From positions 248,001 to 312,000 of the forward strand of contig NZ_FNRO01000003.1 in NCBI RefSeq assembly GCF_900107745.1: a stretch of 64,000 nucleotides of DNA, read 5' to 3'. Positions 34,629-43,991 of the stretch are shown here, piece after piece (the first letter of the stretch is position 1; every line of letters starts with the position of its first letter). A program made the position numbers and the translations under genes. Under the pieces are notes generated by a model. It did not search any database, was not told where the DNA came from, and saw only the letters and a list, made by a program, of their open reading frames with translations. Origin of the DNA: Variovorax sp. YR216 (GTDB lineage Bacteria; Pseudomonadota; Gammaproteobacteria; Burkholderiales; Burkholderiaceae_C).

Positions 34629-35827
34629 GGTGCGGTGGCTGGCTGCTGCGCCTTCCGCCTTGCGCGGCTGGTGCGGGAGTCGAAGGCGGCGACGGCGATG
34701 ATGACGATGGAGGTCAGCACATTCATCGTCAGCAGATCGAGCTTCGGTGCGATCGCGATCAGCGCCGCCGAGGCAAGCAGCCCCGCGATGTGCGACACCG
34801 GGAAGCGCCCGTACACGATGCGCTTGTAGAGGCCGTTGCCGAGCAGGTAAGCCACCGGCGCACCGACCATCACGATCAGTTCGGCACGGTCCATGTGGCC
34901 ATGCGGATGCGCGATGACAAGCTCGTTGCCCACCGCCGTGACGATGATGCCGCCCACCAGCAGCACATGCACGTAGTGGAACCAGGCGCCGATGCGGCCC
35001 GGGTCGTCGGAATGCTCGATCACGTGGCTGCCGTCCGCGCTGCTGGTGTCGAAGTACAGCCACCACATCGCCAGGCTGCCGACGAAGGCGCAGAGAAAGG
35101 CGGCCGTCGACAGCGTGCCCAGCGCTTCGGTCTTCGCGAAGGTGTCGCCGGTCAGCAGGATCGACTCGCCCAGCGCGATGATCACGAAGAGCTGGCAGCG
35201 CTCGGCGAGATGGCCGCCTTCGATGGTCCAGTCCGACGTCTTCGAGCGCCCCAGTCCCGGCAGGCGGAAGCCGAACATCGGCGAGAGGTACTCGCAGGCG
35301 ACCGCCACCGCCCAGCAGCCGATCCGCGCCGGCCCGGCCGCGAAGGCGCCCGCGATCCAGAACACCGCCGCGATGCAGTTCCAGCCCAGGATGCGCCGGA
35401 AGTTGGCCGCCAGCACATGCCGGTCGCGCAGCATCAGGTAGACCACGATCGAGCGCCCGACCTGGATCGTGACGAAGGCCGCCGCGAACGTCGCACCGCG
35501 TTCCGCAAAAGCGCCCGGGATCGCCGCCGACATCACGAGGCCCACCAGCATCACGCCGAACAGGAGCAGGCGCACCGGCGCCGAGCGCGGATCGAACCAG
35601 TTGGTCACCCAGGCGGTGTACTGCCAGCCGAGCCACACGGCGAACCAGAGCAGCCCCGTTTCGAGCGCACCCAGCGGCGTGAGGTGGCCGAGCAGGTAGT
35701 GCGAGAGCTGCGTGACCGCGAAGACGTACACGAGGTCGAAGAACAGCTCCTCGTAGGTGACCCTGGCTTCGCCGCCGTCGCGGCGACGCAGCGCGGGATG
35801 GGTGTCGGGGTTGGCGGAGCCGTGCAT
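34625..35827 (-). CDS. low temperature requirement protein A (LtrA) family membrane protein
   Basis: Encodes 400 residues with about 10-11 hydrophobic segments. The hallmark is the N-terminal VTYEELFFDLVYVFAVTQLSHYLLGH, followed by AERCQLFVIIALGESILLTGDTFA and HYVHVLLVGGIIVTAVGNELVIAHPHG, all conserved in LtrA proteins. The function of the family is not established beyond a link to cold growth in Listeria. I chose the ATG at 35827 because GGAGA precedes it; 35854 is an alternative. It is divergent from the DEAD-box helicase with 56 bp between starts. Confidence 0.9.
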   Translation of the reverse strand: MHGSANPDTHPALRRRDGGEARVTYEELFFDLVYVFAVTQLSHYLLGHLTPLGALETGLLWFAVWLGWQYTAWVTNWFDPRSAPVRLLLFGVMLVGLVMSAAIPGAFAERGATFAAAFVTIQVGRSIVVYLMLRDRHVLAANFRRILGWNCIAAVFWIAGAFAAGPARIGCWAVAVACEYLSPMFGFRLPGLGRSKTSDWTIEGGHLAERCQLFVIIALGESILLTGDTFAKTEALGTLSTAAFLCAFVGSLAMWWLYFDTSSADGSHVIEHSDDPGRIGAWFHYVHVLLVGGIIVTAVGNELVIAHPHGHMDRAELIVMVGAPVAYLLGNGLYKRIVYGRFPVSHIAGLLASAALIAIAPKLDLLTMNVLTSIVIIAVAAFDSRTSRARRKAQQPATAP

Positions 35828-35883
35828 GGCTGGATTCTCTCCGGCCCCATTCATCTGCGCCCAAGGCTCTGTTCCAATCCACC

Positions 35884-37119
35884 ATGTCTTTCGAAACCCT
35901 GGGGCTCGACCCCGCCCTGCTGCGCGCCGCCGCCGACAGGGGCTATGCCGCGCCCACCGCCATCCAGCGCGAGGCCATTCCACCGATCCTGCAGGGCCGC
36001 GACCTGCTGGGTGCGGCGCGCACCGGTTCCGGCAAGACCGCGGCATTTGCGCTGCCGTTGCTCCAGCAGCTCGCGCAGCAGCCGCCGCAGGCACCGCGGG
36101 TGCTGCGCGCACTGGTGCTGGTGCCCACGCGGGAACTTGCGGCGCAGGTGGGCGAGACGATGCGCGGCCTGGCCCAGCATCTGCCCGCGCGGCCCCGGAT
36201 CGCGGTCGCGTTCGGCGGCGTGTCGATCAATCCGCAGATGATGTCCCTGCGCGGAGGCGCCGACGTCATGATCGCCACGCCGGGCCGGTTGCTCGACCTG
36301 ATCGACCGTCGCGCGCTCCGGCTGTCGGCGGTGTCGATGCTCGTGCTCGACGAGGCCGACCGGCTGTTCGACCTCGGCTTCGCTGACGAACTGGGGCGCA
36401 TCCTGGCGCTGTTGCCGGCGCGGCGGCAGAGCCTGCTGTTCTCGGCCACCTTTCCGCAGACGATCCAGTCGTTGGTCGACGCGCAGCTCCATGACCCGGT
36501 GCGCGTGGAGAGCACGGAGGAAAAAACTGCCGAGCCCGCGATCCTCCAGCGCGCGATCGAGGTCGATGCGGCCAGGCGCACGCAGCTCCTGCGGCAGCTC
36601 ATCGAGAACAGCGGCTGGCCGCGCGTGCTTGTCTTCGTCGCGACCAAGCATGCCGCCGAGATCGTGGCCGACAAGTTGCGCAGGGCGGGCGTCGAAGCCG
36701 AAGCCTTCCACGGCCTGCTGAGCCAGGGAAAGCGGACGCAGGTGCTCGCCGACTTCAAGGCTTCGCGGGTGAAGGCGGTGATCGCCACCGATCTCGCGGC
36801 GCGCGGGATCGACGTTGCCCAGCTCCCAGTAGTGGTGAACTACGACCTGCCGCGTTCGGCCGTTGACTACGTGCACCGCATCGGCCGCACCGGCCGCGCC
36901 GGCCAGAGCGGCCTGGCCGTGAGCTTCGTCAGCGCCGCCACCGAGGCGCATTTCAGGCTCATCGAGAAGCGACAGGGCCTCACGGTGCCGCGTGAACGCG
37001 TGGCGGGATTCGAGCCGGCGGAAGCCGCGCCGCCCGCCGGCGCAGGCACTGGCGGCATCAAGGGCAAGCGTCCGAGCAAGAAGGACAAGCTGCGCGCCGC
37101 TGCTGCCGCGTCCCGTTGA
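35884..37119 (+). CDS. DEAD-box ATP-dependent RNA helicase, RhlE-like
   Basis: Encodes 411 residues. The Q motif (YAAPTAIQREAIPPILQGRD), motif I ARTGSGKT (Lys51), Ia PTRELAAQ, Ib TPGRLLDL, II VLDEADRLFDLGF, III SATFP, V ATDLAARGID and VI HRIGRTGRAG are all present. The C-terminal tail (about 370-411) is Gly/Ala-rich then basic (GIKGKRPSKKDKLRAAAAASR), as in RhlE-group helicases acting on rRNA or mRNA. Divergent from ltrA; many relatives are cold-induced, and the LtrA neighbour is consistent with that but not proof. Confidence 0.94.
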   Translation: MSFETLGLDPALLRAAADRGYAAPTAIQREAIPPILQGRDLLGAARTGSGKTAAFALPLLQQLAQQPPQAPRVLRALVLVPTRELAAQVGETMRGLAQHLPARPRIAVAFGGVSINPQMMSLRGGADVMIATPGRLLDLIDRRALRLSAVSMLVLDEADRLFDLGFADELGRILALLPARRQSLLFSATFPQTIQSLVDAQLHDPVRVESTEEKTAEPAILQRAIEVDAARRTQLLRQLIENSGWPRVLVFVATKHAAEIVADKLRRAGVEAEAFHGLLSQGKRTQVLADFKASRVKAVIATDLAARGIDVAQLPVVVNYDLPRSAVDYVHRIGRTGRAGQSGLAVSFVSAATEAHFRLIEKRQGLTVPRERVAGFEPAEAAPPAGAGTGGIKGKRPSKKDKLRAAAAASR

Positions 37120-37122
37120 GCC

Positions 37123-38283
37123 TTAGTCCCTCGCCGGCCGTTTCGCGATCCCCATCGTCTTCGCGAGGATGCCCAGCATCACCTCGTCCGCGCCGCCGCC
37201 GATCGAACCGAGCCGCCCATCGCGGTACAGGCGCGAGACGCGGTTCTCCCAGGTGAAGCCCATGCCGCCCCAGAACTGCAGGCAGGTGTCCGCCACCTCG
37301 CGGGTGAGGCGGCCGGTCTTGAGCTTGGCCATTGACGCCAGCTCGGTCACGTCCTGGCCTTGCACATAGAGCTCGCAGGCCCGGTAGGTGAGGGCGCGCA
37401 GCGCCTCGATCTCGGTCTTGAGTTCGGCGAGCTTGAACTGCACCCACTGCTGGTCCGCCAGCGTGCCGCCGAAGAGCTTGCGCTGCTGCGCCCATTCGAT
37501 GGTCTCGGCAATGCACTCGTCCATCGGCAGCAGGGAACTCGCGGCGCACCACAGGCGCTCTTCCTGGAACTGCTGCATCTGGTAGATGAAGCCCTGGCCC
37601 TCCTCGCCGATGCGGTAGCGCTGCGGCACCCGCACCTCGTCGAAGTAGATCAGGCCGGTGTCGCTCGAATGCATGCCGATCTTGCGGATCTTCTTTGCCT
37701 TGGTGATCCCGGGTGTGTTCATGGGCACCATCACCAGCGACTTGTTGCGGTGCGCCGGGCCGTCGCTCGTGTTGACCAGCATGCACATCCAGTCGGCCTG
37801 CAGGCTGTTGGTGATCCACATCTTTTGGCCGGTGATGAGGTAGTCGCCGCCATCTTTGCGCGCATGGCTCTTCAGGCCCGCGACGTCGCTGCCGGCGCCC
37901 GGTTCGCTCACGCCGATGCAGCCCACCGTCTCGCCGGCGATCGCGGGCGCCAGGAACTCGCGCCGCAGCGCATCGCTGCCGAAGCGGGCGAGCGCCGGTG
38001 TGCACATGTCGGTCTGTACGCCGATCGCCATCGGGATGCCGCCGCAGCTCACATGGCCGAGCGCCTCGGCCATCGCCATCGCGTAGGAGTAGTCGAGGCC
38101 CGAGCCGCCATAGGCCTCGGGCTTGTTCAGCCCCAGCAACCCGAGCGCGGCCAGCTTGCGGAAGAGCGGGTGCGCCGGAAACTGCTCGGCCGCCTCCCAG
38201 TCGTCGACATGCGGATTGATCTCCTCATCGATGAAGCGCCGCAGCGTCTTCTGGATTTCGAGGTGTTCGTGGGTGTACTGCAT
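37123..38283 (-). CDS. acyl-CoA dehydrogenase family protein
   Basis: Encodes 386 residues with the three usual domains: an N-terminal helical domain (MQYTHEHLEIQKTLRRFIDEEINPH), a central strand domain with FAD-contacting IGVSEPGAGSDVAGLKSHA and WITNS, and a C-terminal helical domain. The segment where MCAD-type enzymes have Tyr-Glu-Gly-Thr reads SIGGGADEVMLG, so the catalytic base cannot be at that Glu position; it may lie in FQEERLW. The closest impression is the AtuD/citronellyl-CoA dehydrogenase-like branch. It ends 4 bp from the convergent helicase gene. Confidence 0.9.
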   Translation of the reverse strand: MQYTHEHLEIQKTLRRFIDEEINPHVDDWEAAEQFPAHPLFRKLAALGLLGLNKPEAYGGSGLDYSYAMAMAEALGHVSCGGIPMAIGVQTDMCTPALARFGSDALRREFLAPAIAGETVGCIGVSEPGAGSDVAGLKSHARKDGGDYLITGQKMWITNSLQADWMCMLVNTSDGPAHRNKSLVMVPMNTPGITKAKKIRKIGMHSSDTGLIYFDEVRVPQRYRIGEEGQGFIYQMQQFQEERLWCAASSLLPMDECIAETIEWAQQRKLFGGTLADQQWVQFKLAELKTEIEALRALTYRACELYVQGQDVTELASMAKLKTGRLTREVADTCLQFWGGMGFTWENRVSRLYRDGRLGSIGGGADEVMLGILAKTMGIAKRPARD

Positions 38284-38356
38284 GCTGTCTCCGGTCGATG
38301 CGGAGACTGTAGGGCGCGCCCGGTCCGGCGCGCTTGCGGGAAGTGGCTACAGCCTG

Positions 38357-39358
38357 TTACGCCGCCTGCCGCTCGCCATCGGCGCGGGGTGCCCGCAGGC
38401 AGCCCAGCCCTTCGAGCGTGGCGCCGACCGCCGTGTCGAAGGGCGTGTGCGGCTCGGCGCCCAGCAGCGCGACCAGCCGCGCGTTGCGCATGCGAACCGG
38501 CTTCTGCCACAGATACCGCATCTCGCGCAGTTCCCGGAACGTCGGCACGAAGGGCGAGGCCAGCGCCGCGAGCCACCATGGAAAGCGTCTCACCGGCAGG
38601 TCGGGCCGGCCGCTGGCGTGCCGGATGGCAGCCTGCATGCGGGTACCGTCGGCGTCCCAGTGGCCCTCCATGTGAAAGGTGTCGAAGACGGCGAGCGCAC
38701 TTTCGCGCTCGACGAGCTGCGCGATGGTTTCGGCCACGTCCGGCAGATAGGCCCATTGGTGGCCGACCCCGGGTCGGGCCGGATCGGCGATCGTCGACAC
38801 CGGCTTGCCCGGTTTCACGAGCGCCTGGGAAAACCAGTTGTTGGCCGCCCGCGGCCCGAAGAAGTCACCGGCGCGCACCACCAGTGTCCGCACACCGCGC
38901 TCGGCGGCTTCGCGCAGGCGCTGCTCCATCTGCACGCGGATCGCCCCCTTGCGCGTGACGGGGTTTTGCGGTGCGCCTTCGTCGATGTCGGGGAAGGCGT
39001 CGGGCCCGTAGTTGTAGACGTTGCCCGGCAGCACGATCCGCGCGCCGGTCGCTTCGGCCGCGCGCAGGGTGCTTTCGAGCATCGGCAGCACGAGGGTCTC
39101 CCAGTCGCGATAGCCGGGCGGGTTGACCGCATGGACGATCAACGTGGCCCCGCGCGCGGCAGCGATCACGCTGTCGGCGTCCATCGCGTCGCCGACAACC
39201 CACTCCGGGCGCAGCGTGCCTGCGGGCCATTGCGCTGCCGCCCGCGCCGGGTCGCGGGCCAGCGCCCGCACTCTCCAGCCCCGCCGCAGCAAGGCTGACG
39301 CGGTTTCCCCGCCGATGCCGCCCGTTGCACCGAGCACCAGTGCCGTACCTCTTTCCAT
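38357..39358 (-). CDS. NAD(P)-dependent epimerase/NmrA-like reductase family protein
   Basis: Encodes 333 residues. The N-terminal Rossmann motif GATGGIGGETASALLRRG follows MERGTALVL; LIVHAVNPPGY and YNYGPDAFPDIDEGAPQNPVTRKG resemble extended short-chain dehydrogenases. No complete YxxxK catalytic pair is obvious, so it may be NmrA-like or act on an unusual substrate. It is divergent from a LysR-type regulator, 88 bp away, a common arrangement for a regulator and its target. Substrate unknown. Confidence 0.85.
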   Translation of the reverse strand: MERGTALVLGATGGIGGETASALLRRGWRVRALARDPARAAAQWPAGTLRPEWVVGDAMDADSVIAAARGATLIVHAVNPPGYRDWETLVLPMLESTLRAAEATGARIVLPGNVYNYGPDAFPDIDEGAPQNPVTRKGAIRVQMEQRLREAAERGVRTLVVRAGDFFGPRAANNWFSQALVKPGKPVSTIADPARPGVGHQWAYLPDVAETIAQLVERESALAVFDTFHMEGHWDADGTRMQAAIRHASGRPDLPVRRFPWWLAALASPFVPTFRELREMRYLWQKPVRMRNARLVALLGAEPHTPFDTAVGATLEGLGCLRAPRADGERQAA

Positions 39359-39415
39359 GACTGCTTCCTTTTCGTGTTGCGTGATGAAGCGATTCTTCGG
39401 GCAGGCATGGATAAA

Positions 39416-39434
39416 CACAATTGTCTGAACTGTG
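39416..39434. promoter_or_regulatory. candidate LysR-type dyad between the reductase and its divergent regulator
   Basis: CACA (39416-39419) and TGTG (39431-39434) form an inverted pair separated by 11 bp; the palindrome ACAATTGT (39417-39424) overlaps the left arm. It lies between the divergent starts at 39358 and 39447. The arms are short and do not give the usual T-N11-A form, so this is a weak candidate. Confidence 0.25.
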
Positions 39435-39446
39435 CAGTCGGCTAGT

Positions 39447-40364
39447 ATGAAATGTATGAACCTGAATCCCCTGGACTGGGAAAGCCAGCGCGCCTTTCTA
39501 GCCGTCTTGCGCGAGGGCAGTCTTTCCGCCGCCGCGCGTGCAATGGGCGTGGCGCAGCCCACGGTGCGGCGTCGTCTCGATGCGCTGGAGCGCTCCATCG
39601 GCGTTGCGCTGTTCACGCGCTCGCCCTCCGGCCTCACGCCGACCGACGCGGCACGCGACCTCGGCGCGCATGCCGAGGCCATGGCCGCCGCGGCCGATGC
39701 GTTCGCGCGCGCGGCATCGGCCGATACCGGTGCTGCATCGGGCACCGTGCGCATCACCGCCAGCGAGGTCGTCGGCGCGGAGGTGCTGCCTTCGGTGCTG
39801 GCAGATCTTCAACGCAAGCACCCGGGCCTCGCGTTCGAGCTGAGCCTGACCAACCGCAACGAGGACCTGCTGCGGCATGAGGCCGACATCGCCATACGCA
39901 TGGCGCAGCCCACGCAGGCGGCCCTCGTCGCCACGCGCGTGGGCACGGTCGAGCTCGGCTTCTTCGCGCGGGCGGACTACCTGAAGAGGCACGGCACGCC
40001 GAAGAGCCTCGACGATCTCGCGCGCTTCGCGTTGATCGGGCCGGATCGCGAGACCGGCGTGCTGCGCTGGTTTCGCGACCTGGGCATCGACCTCAAGCGT
40101 TCGATGTTCAGCTGCCGCACTGACAACCAGATCGCGCAGCTCGGTGCGATCCGCGCCGGGCTCGGCATCGGCGTGTGCCAGAAGGCGCTGGCCGCGCGTG
40201 ACCCGAAGCTGGTGCCGGTGCTGCCGCGCGCGTTCAGCCATGGGCTCGACACCTGGGTCAGCATGCACGAGGACCTGCGGCGCATGGGGCGCGTGCGCGT
40301 GACCTTCGCGCATCTGGTGACCGCCCTGTCCGCGTACTACGGCAAGGCGGCGCCGGGCGCGTGA
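39447..40364 (+). CDS. LysR-family transcriptional regulator
   Basis: About 305 residues from the ATG at 39447; ATG at 39456 would also serve. The N-terminal helix-turn-helix (DWESQRAFLAVLREGSLSAAARAMGVAQPTVRRRLDALERSIGVALFTR) and the periplasmic-binding-like effector domain (VRITASEVVGAEVLPSVLADLQRKHPGLAFELSLTNRNEDLLRHEADIAIRM) are clear. It is divergent from the NmrA-like gene, which is its likely target. The effector is unknown. Confidence 0.9.
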   Translation: MKCMNLNPLDWESQRAFLAVLREGSLSAAARAMGVAQPTVRRRLDALERSIGVALFTRSPSGLTPTDAARDLGAHAEAMAAAADAFARAASADTGAASGTVRITASEVVGAEVLPSVLADLQRKHPGLAFELSLTNRNEDLLRHEADIAIRMAQPTQAALVATRVGTVELGFFARADYLKRHGTPKSLDDLARFALIGPDRETGVLRWFRDLGIDLKRSMFSCRTDNQIAQLGAIRAGLGIGVCQKALAARDPKLVPVLPRAFSHGLDTWVSMHEDLRRMGRVRVTFAHLVTALSAYYGKAAPGA

Positions 40365-40376
40365 AGCGGAGGGCGC

Positions 40377-42020
40377 TTAGCGCTGCGGCCGGATGCGATA
40401 GAGCGCGTTGTTGCGGTCCGCGGTCACGTAGACCGTGCCGTCGCTGCCCACCGCCACGCCCGTGGGCACGTAGGGCGGCGGCATGCCGGGGCCGCCTTCG
40501 AGGCCGATGGGCAGCCCTTCGGCGACGGTGCGCCGCGTGCCGGTGGCGGGGTCGATCTCCACCAGCCGCCGCGCCGCGCTTTCCGCAACGATGAAGCTGC
40601 CCCACGGCGTCTGTGCCACGCCCTCGGGCAAGGCCAGCCCCTCGGCCACCGCGCGCAGCGGCGCGCTGGCATCGAGCGGAATGCGCGTGAGCTTGCCGGC
40701 GGCTTCGGTGACGTAGAGCGCACCGTCCTTGCCGAGCGTCATCTGCACCGGGCCGCCGAGTCCGCTCGCGATGACTTCCTTCTGCTCGAACTTCGGACCG
40801 CTCGCGCGCGTGATGCTGCCCGTCGCGATCTCGGCGTAGATCACGCTGCCGTCGGGCATCGGGATAGCGTCGTAGGGCGCCTTCAGGCCGTGGATCACGG
40901 CAGTGGTCTTCAGGCTCTTGCGGTCGACCAGTTGCACCGTGCCGGTGAACCACGAGACCAGCGCGAAGTGCGTGGCAGAAAGACCGACCGCGAACGGATA
41001 CTCGAGATCCGGATCGCGCTGCATGCGGAAGATGTCGCGCACCGCGCCGGTGGTCGCATCCACCTGCCGGAAGCCGAAGACGTCGGCGACGAAAAGATCG
41101 TTGCCGTCGATCTTCATGCCCGCCGGCACCGCGAGCTTGCCGCTGGTGAGGGTGCGCAGCGCGCCGGTGTCGGGGTCGAAGGCCTCGATGGAGTTGTCAG
41201 CCATGTTCGACACATAGATCGTGCCCTCGGGCGCGATCGCGAGGTTGTCCAGCGAAGGCTTGAGTTGCTTGGCCACCGTCTTGCGGCCGGTGGCGAGCTC
41301 GACCCGCACCAGCTCGCCGCTGCGCGCATCGACCACCCACAGGTTGCCCTTGCCGTCGAGGTTGGCCGCGGCCGGGATCTTGAAGCCATCCGCGATCACG
41401 GTCATCGCGCCGTTCGCCGGGTCGATCTTCACCACCTGCCCCTTGAACCACAGCGGCCCGTAGAGCATGCCATCCGGCCCGACCTCGAAGCCGTTGAAGC
41501 CGCCCATGTCCTTCTTGATGAGGCGCGGCGGCTTCTGGCCGGCGGGATCGATCTCCCACAGCGCGTCCCCGAGGAACACCTGCGACGCATAGAGCTTGCC
41601 GCTCTGGCGGTCGAAGTCCAGCGAGTTGAGGCCGGGAAGGTCCTTCGCGACCACGCGCATCGGCGCGCTGTCGCTGTCGCGCATGCGCAGCATGCCCATC
41701 AGGTAGTTGGTCCACGCCAGTTCGCCCTTGGGGCCGACCGCGATGTCGTCGGCCTGGCCTTCGACGCTCGGGATTAGCACGCGCGCGGCGCCGGTCTGTC
41801 GGTCGACCTCCCAGATGGCGTTGCCCACCACGGAGCCGGCGAGCAGCCGGCCCTGCCTGTCGACCGCGAGGCCGTGCACGCCGCTGAAGGACGAGGGCGC
41901 GACGATGGCCTCGGGCGCCGCCCATCCAGGGGGCCGCGTGGGCGGTTTGGTCGGCACCGTGGTGCAGGCGCCGAGGAAAAATGCCGACGCCACCAGGGCG
42001 CCACCCACGATCCGCTTCAT
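40377..42020 (-). CDS. NHL/SMP-30-like beta-propeller lipoprotein
   Basis: Encodes 547 residues. The N-terminus MKRIVGGALVASAFFLGAC is a lipoprotein signal. The mature part is a repetitive beta-propeller: recurring blocks such as GVHGLAVDRQGRLLAGSVVGNAIWEVD, LDNLAIAPEGTIYVSNMADNSIEAFD and PVQMTLGKDGALYVTEAAGKLTRI recur about every 45-50 residues, as in SMP-30/gluconolactonase or NHL proteins. About ten blades' worth of repeats suggests two propellers. A lactonase or a binding scaffold are both possible; no catalytic metal ligands were assigned. It is located in the cell envelope. Confidence 0.82.
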   Translation of the reverse strand: MKRIVGGALVASAFFLGACTTVPTKPPTRPPGWAAPEAIVAPSSFSGVHGLAVDRQGRLLAGSVVGNAIWEVDRQTGAARVLIPSVEGQADDIAVGPKGELAWTNYLMGMLRMRDSDSAPMRVVAKDLPGLNSLDFDRQSGKLYASQVFLGDALWEIDPAGQKPPRLIKKDMGGFNGFEVGPDGMLYGPLWFKGQVVKIDPANGAMTVIADGFKIPAAANLDGKGNLWVVDARSGELVRVELATGRKTVAKQLKPSLDNLAIAPEGTIYVSNMADNSIEAFDPDTGALRTLTSGKLAVPAGMKIDGNDLFVADVFGFRQVDATTGAVRDIFRMQRDPDLEYPFAVGLSATHFALVSWFTGTVQLVDRKSLKTTAVIHGLKAPYDAIPMPDGSVIYAEIATGSITRASGPKFEQKEVIASGLGGPVQMTLGKDGALYVTEAAGKLTRIPLDASAPLRAVAEGLALPEGVAQTPWGSFIVAESAARRLVEIDPATGTRRTVAEGLPIGLEGGPGMPPPYVPTGVAVGSDGTVYVTADRNNALYRIRPQR

Positions 42021-42103
42021 GCTGTCTCCTTTGTTGTGCTTCTTGGCCGTCGCAGTCTAGGAGCCGCTCCGGCCCCTGCAGTCACGCACGGGACACCGCG
42101 CGA

Positions 42104-42937
42104 TCAGGCCCTGAATCGACGCCGCGTGAGCCCGAGCGCGATCCAGTACGCCGCGACCGTGTAGACCACCAGCACCACCGCATGCCGCAGCCAGTCGTCG
42201 GGCCACTGGTCCATGAAGAGCGGCCGCACCAGCATCACCGCGTTCGTCAGCGGCAGCCACGCAGCCACCGCGCGCACCACGGCCGGAAGCTGCTCCAGCG
42301 GAAAGAACACGCCCGACAGGAACATCATCGGCGTCATGAACAGCGTGAAGTAGTAGGTGAAGAAGTCGTAGCCCTTGGCAAGCGCATTGAAGATCAGCGC
42401 GATGCACGAGAAGGTGATGCCGCAGCCCACGAGAACGAACCACGCGATGATGAGCTTCGGCGTGTGGCTGATGCCCAGTGCGAGCATCACGAAGAGGATC
42501 GCCGTGGTCGTGAAGATCGCCTTGAAGCCGGCCCACAGCATCTCGGCCAGCACCACGTCGTCGAGGCCGACCGGCGCGTTCATGATGCCGTCCCAGGTCT
42601 TCTGCACATGCATGCGCGAGAAGGCCGAATAGAGCGCCTCGAACGAAGCCGCGTTCATCGCGCTCATGCAGATCGAGCCGCTCGCGAGGAACAGGATGTA
42701 GGGGATGCGCGTGCCCTCCACCTCGACCTGCCCCACCAGCGCGCCCATGCCGTAGCCGAAGGCCACCAGCCAGATCAGCGGCTCGGCGATGTTGCCGATC
42801 AGGCTCGGGATCGCGAGCTTGCGCCACACCAGCAGGTTGCGCAGGAACACCGGCCACCAGCGCATCGAGAGTTCGGGCGGGCGCCAGACGGAGCGCGCCG
42901 GCGGCATTTGATCAAGCACTGCAGACATGACGTTCAT
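42104..42937 (-). CDS. ABC-2 type transporter permease (NodJ-like)
   Basis: Encodes 277 residues with six hydrophobic segments. RWWPVFLRNLLVWRKLAIPSLIGNIAEPLIWLVAFGYGMG and FLASGSICMSAMNAASFEALYSAF match the NodJ/ABC-2 permease family, as does the C-terminal TPMMFLSGVFFPLEQLP. AAGGAG precedes the ATG at 42937. The gene lies behind the ABC ATPase gene on the same strand, with the dispersed repeat filling the spacer. Together they form an exporter of lipid, oligosaccharide or drug type. Confidence 0.9.
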   Translation of the reverse strand: MNVMSAVLDQMPPARSVWRPPELSMRWWPVFLRNLLVWRKLAIPSLIGNIAEPLIWLVAFGYGMGALVGQVEVEGTRIPYILFLASGSICMSAMNAASFEALYSAFSRMHVQKTWDGIMNAPVGLDDVVLAEMLWAGFKAIFTTTAILFVMLALGISHTPKLIIAWFVLVGCGITFSCIALIFNALAKGYDFFTYYFTLFMTPMMFLSGVFFPLEQLPAVVRAVAAWLPLTNAVMLVRPLFMDQWPDDWLRHAVVLVVYTVAAYWIALGLTRRRFRA

Positions 42938-42947
42938 GCTCCTTTCG

Positions 42948-43040
42948 AGGAATGCCGCGGAACCGGCTTTGCCGGGCCGCCGGCATTGCCCCCTGCAAGG
43001 GGGTTGGCGAAGCGACACGAAGTGCGCGCAGCCTGGGGGT
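42948..43040 (-). repeat. dispersed intergenic repeat, full copy A
   Basis: About 93 bp. An outer stem AATGCCGCGG (42951-42960) pairs with CCGC-C-GGCATT (42977-42987, one bulged C), enclosing CCGGC-TTT-GCCGG; then CCCCC-TGCAA-GGGGG (42989-43003); then the conserved ACACGAAGTG and AGCCTGGGGG. It fills the space between the NodI-like ATPase stop (43042) and the permease ribosome-binding site. Copy B at 48488-48580 has compensatory changes in the outer stem. Confidence 0.85.
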
Positions 43041-43041
43041 G

Positions 43042-43986
43042 TTACCCATCTTCACGAATTTGACGACCGGTGAGTTTGAGGAACAGGTCTTCCAGGTTCG
43101 CCGGCCGATGAAAGGTGCGCAGCCCGCTGCGATCGCCCAGCGCCGCCATCAGGCCGCGGGCGTCCTGCGTGTAGAAGAACACCGTCTCCCCGCTCACTTC
43201 CACGCGCGCGGCGTAGTCCTTGAGCGGCGAGTGCGCGAGTTCCAGCGCGCCGTTGCCGTAGAGCTCGACGACATCCGGTTCGAGATACTGCGCGATCAGG
43301 TCGCGCGGCCGGCCTTCGGCGATCTTGCGCCCATGGTCGAGCACCAGAAGCCGCGAGCAGAGCCGCTCGGCCTCGTCCATGAAGTGCGTGGTCAGCAGGA
43401 TCGACTTGCCCTGCTGAAGCAGCACCTGGAGCCGCTCCCACATCAGGTGACGCGCCTGCGGATCGAGCCCGGTGGTGGGCTCGTCGAGCATCAGCAGCTT
43501 GGGATCGTTCACCAGCGCGCGCGCCAGTGACAGCCGCCGCCGCATGCCGCCGGAGAGTTCCCCCGGCTTCGCATCGGCCTTGTGCGACAGCGCCGCGAAC
43601 TCCAGCAACTGCGGGATGCGCGGCATGATCTGCGCGCGGCGCATGCCGAAGTAGCGCGCATAGACCATGAGGTTCTCGGCGCAGGTGAAGTCGGGATCGA
43701 GCGTGTCGAACTGGCTCACCACGCCGAGCTGCGCCTTGATCGCGCGCGCATCGCGCGGCATCGAAAGACCGCCCAGTGCCTCGATCGTGCCGTGGTCCGG
43801 CGCTGTGAGGCCGAGGCACATGCGGATGGTCGTCGTCTTGCCGGCGCCGTTCGGACCGATCACGCCAAGGCATTCGCCGGGCGCGATCTCGAACGAAAGG
43901 TCGTTGACCACCACGGACTCGCCGTAGCGCTTATAGAGGCCATGGGCTTGAAGAAGAGGTGTCGGCACCGACCCATTGTGGCGCAT
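43042..43986 (-). CDS. ABC transporter ATP-binding protein (NodI-like)
   Basis: Encodes 314 residues. Walker [11 protein letters not shown], the NodI/DrrA-style block [29 protein letters not shown], signature [15 protein letters not shown], Walker [24 protein letters not shown] and [13 protein letters not shown] are present. The C-terminal 80 residues ([21 protein letters not shown]...) are the usual accessory domain. It starts at 43986, 5 bp after the LysR stop on the same strand, so it may be read with that gene. It energises the ABC-2 permease downstream; substrate unknown. Confidence 0.92.
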   Translation of the reverse strand: MRHNGSVPTPLLQAHGLYKRYGESVVVNDLSFEIAPGECLGVIGPNGAGKTTTIRMCLGLTAPDHGTIEALGGLSMPRDARAIKAQLGVVSQFDTLDPDFTCAENLMVYARYFGMRRAQIMPRIPQLLEFAALSHKADAKPGELSGGMRRRLSLARALVNDPKLLMLDEPTTGLDPQARHLMWERLQVLLQQGKSILLTTHFMDEAERLCSRLLVLDHGRKIAEGRPRDLIAQYLEPDVVELYGNGALELAHSPLKDYAARVEVSGETVFFYTQDARGLMAALGDRSGLRTFHRPANLEDLFLKLTGRQIREDG

Positions 43987-43991
43987 GACAC

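Noticed and set aside
34790..36241. 483-residue plus-strand open frame over the LtrA gene
   Set aside because: Antisense of LtrA, low-complexity His/Arg/Gln-rich, without ribosome-binding site or domain.
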